Positions 5,722 to 6,165 of a stretch of DNA of 6,165 nt are shown here, in pieces (the stretch's first letter is position 1; each line of letters starts with the position of its first letter). A program made the position numbers and the translations under genes. The notes below the pieces were generated by a model. That model was not told the DNA's origin. It worked only from the letters and a program-made list of their open reading frames with translations, and searched no databases. Where the stretch lies: contig JAAXHX010000379.1 of NCBI GenBank assembly GCA_012270635.1, positions 1 to 6,165 on the forward strand, in the 5' to 3' direction. The DNA comes from Dehalococcoidia bacterium (GTDB lineage: Bacteria > Chloroflexota > Dehalococcoidia > Plut-88900).

Positions 5722-6165
5722 ATGACTATAAGCTTCACCAAGATGCACGGCATCGGCAACGATTACATCCTCATCGATGCCCGGGAGATCGACAGGGACT
5801 GGTCTCGGCTGGCCGTCGACATCTGTGACCGCCATTTTGGCGTCGGGGGCGACGGCATCCTTCTCATTCGGGACTCGGACGTCGCCGACTGTCGTATGCA
5901 GATCTACAACCCCGACGGCTCCGAAGCCGAGGCCTGCGGCAACGGCATCCGCATGTTCTCCAAGTACGTCGTGGAGCGAGGCGTCGTTTCGGCGCCGGAA
6001 GACCGGCTAGTGGTCCAGACCCTGGGCGCCGTGGGCGAGATAGAGCTGTTCCGCGACAACGGCAGCGTCTCCACTGTCCGCGCCTCCATGGGGCCGGCCC
6101 GACTCCGCCCCTCCCAGGTACCCGTCGCCCTCGAGGACAGCCCCGACCCCGTCATAGACCATCCC
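5722..6165 (+). CDS. dapF: Diaminopimelate epimerase, N-terminal part, truncated at right edge
   Basis: Converts LL- to meso-diaminopimelate without a cofactor, for lysine and, where present, peptidoglycan synthesis; cytoplasmic. The window holds 148 codons, roughly the first half of a protein of about 275 residues, with no stop before the edge. Family motifs: FTKMHGIGNDYILID (5-19, substrate contact Asn13), RHFGVGGDGIL (37-47), and YNPDGSEAEACGNGIR (62-77), with catalytic Cys72 and Asn63. The second catalytic Cys is in the missing C-terminal lobe. The ATG at 5722 places the first motif at residue 5, as usual. It lies 35 nt after miaA on the same strand, so it is probably co-transcribed, though the gap is the largest in the series and could hold a separate start signal. 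No truncation or frameshift inside the visible part. Confidence 0.96.
   Translation, partial: MTISFTKMHGIGNDYILIDAREIDRDWSRLAVDICDRHFGVGGDGILLIRDSDVADCRMQIYNPDGSEAEACGNGIRMFSKYVVERGVVSAPEDRLVVQTLGAVGEIELFRDNGSVSTVRASMGPARLRPSQVPVALEDSPDPVIDHP

Overview
The window is a compact, GC-rich (about two-thirds G+C by eye) bacterial housekeeping region with seven protein genes and almost no non-coding DNA. No mobile element, CRISPR array, rRNA or tRNA gene is visible. Gene content suggests a bacterium of Chloroflexota type (Dehalococcoidia or SAR202-like). The pointers are an archaeal-type, cofactor-independent phosphoglycerate mutase set between pgk and tpiA, a MiaA with Arg-His-Gln where most bacteria have a Lys-Arg-Gln-type motif, and heavy C-ending codon use. 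That placement is inference from remembered family patterns, not from a search.

Layout. Positions 1-842 (minus strand) hold the N-terminal part of guaA (GMP synthase), which runs off the left edge; it covers the whole glutaminase domain and the start of the ATP-pyrophosphatase domain. Positions 843-935 are a 93-bp divergent intergenic region with overlapping promoter-like signals for both directions. From 936 to the right edge six genes run on the plus strand, close together: tsaC/sua5 (936-1559), pgk (1570-2760), apgM (2757-3968, ATGA overlap with pgk), tpiA (3990-4760), miaA (4763-5686, TTG start 2 nt after tpiA) and dapF (5722 to the edge, truncated). The largest gap in this series is 35 nt, so one operon is likely, perhaps with a second promoter before dapF.

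How the genes fit together. Pgk, ApgM and TpiA cover three steps of the triose part of glycolysis/gluconeogenesis: DHAP/GAP interconversion, 1,3-BPG/3-PG with ATP, and 3-PG/2-PG. TsaC and MiaA both serve modification of adenosine 37 next to the tRNA anticodon (t6A and i6A). DapF makes meso-diaminopimelate for lysine and, where present, peptidoglycan. Divergent GuaA makes GMP. The theme is core carbon metabolism linked to translation and growth.

I found no convincing new biological system. Points worth a second look are the overlapping divergent promoters, a roughly 50-residue N-terminal extension on GuaA that depends on a TTG start, the near absence of Shine-Dalgarno sites in the front of the operon, and active-site variations in Pgk (Asp to Ser in the GGGD motif) and ApgM (Glu at a usual His position).
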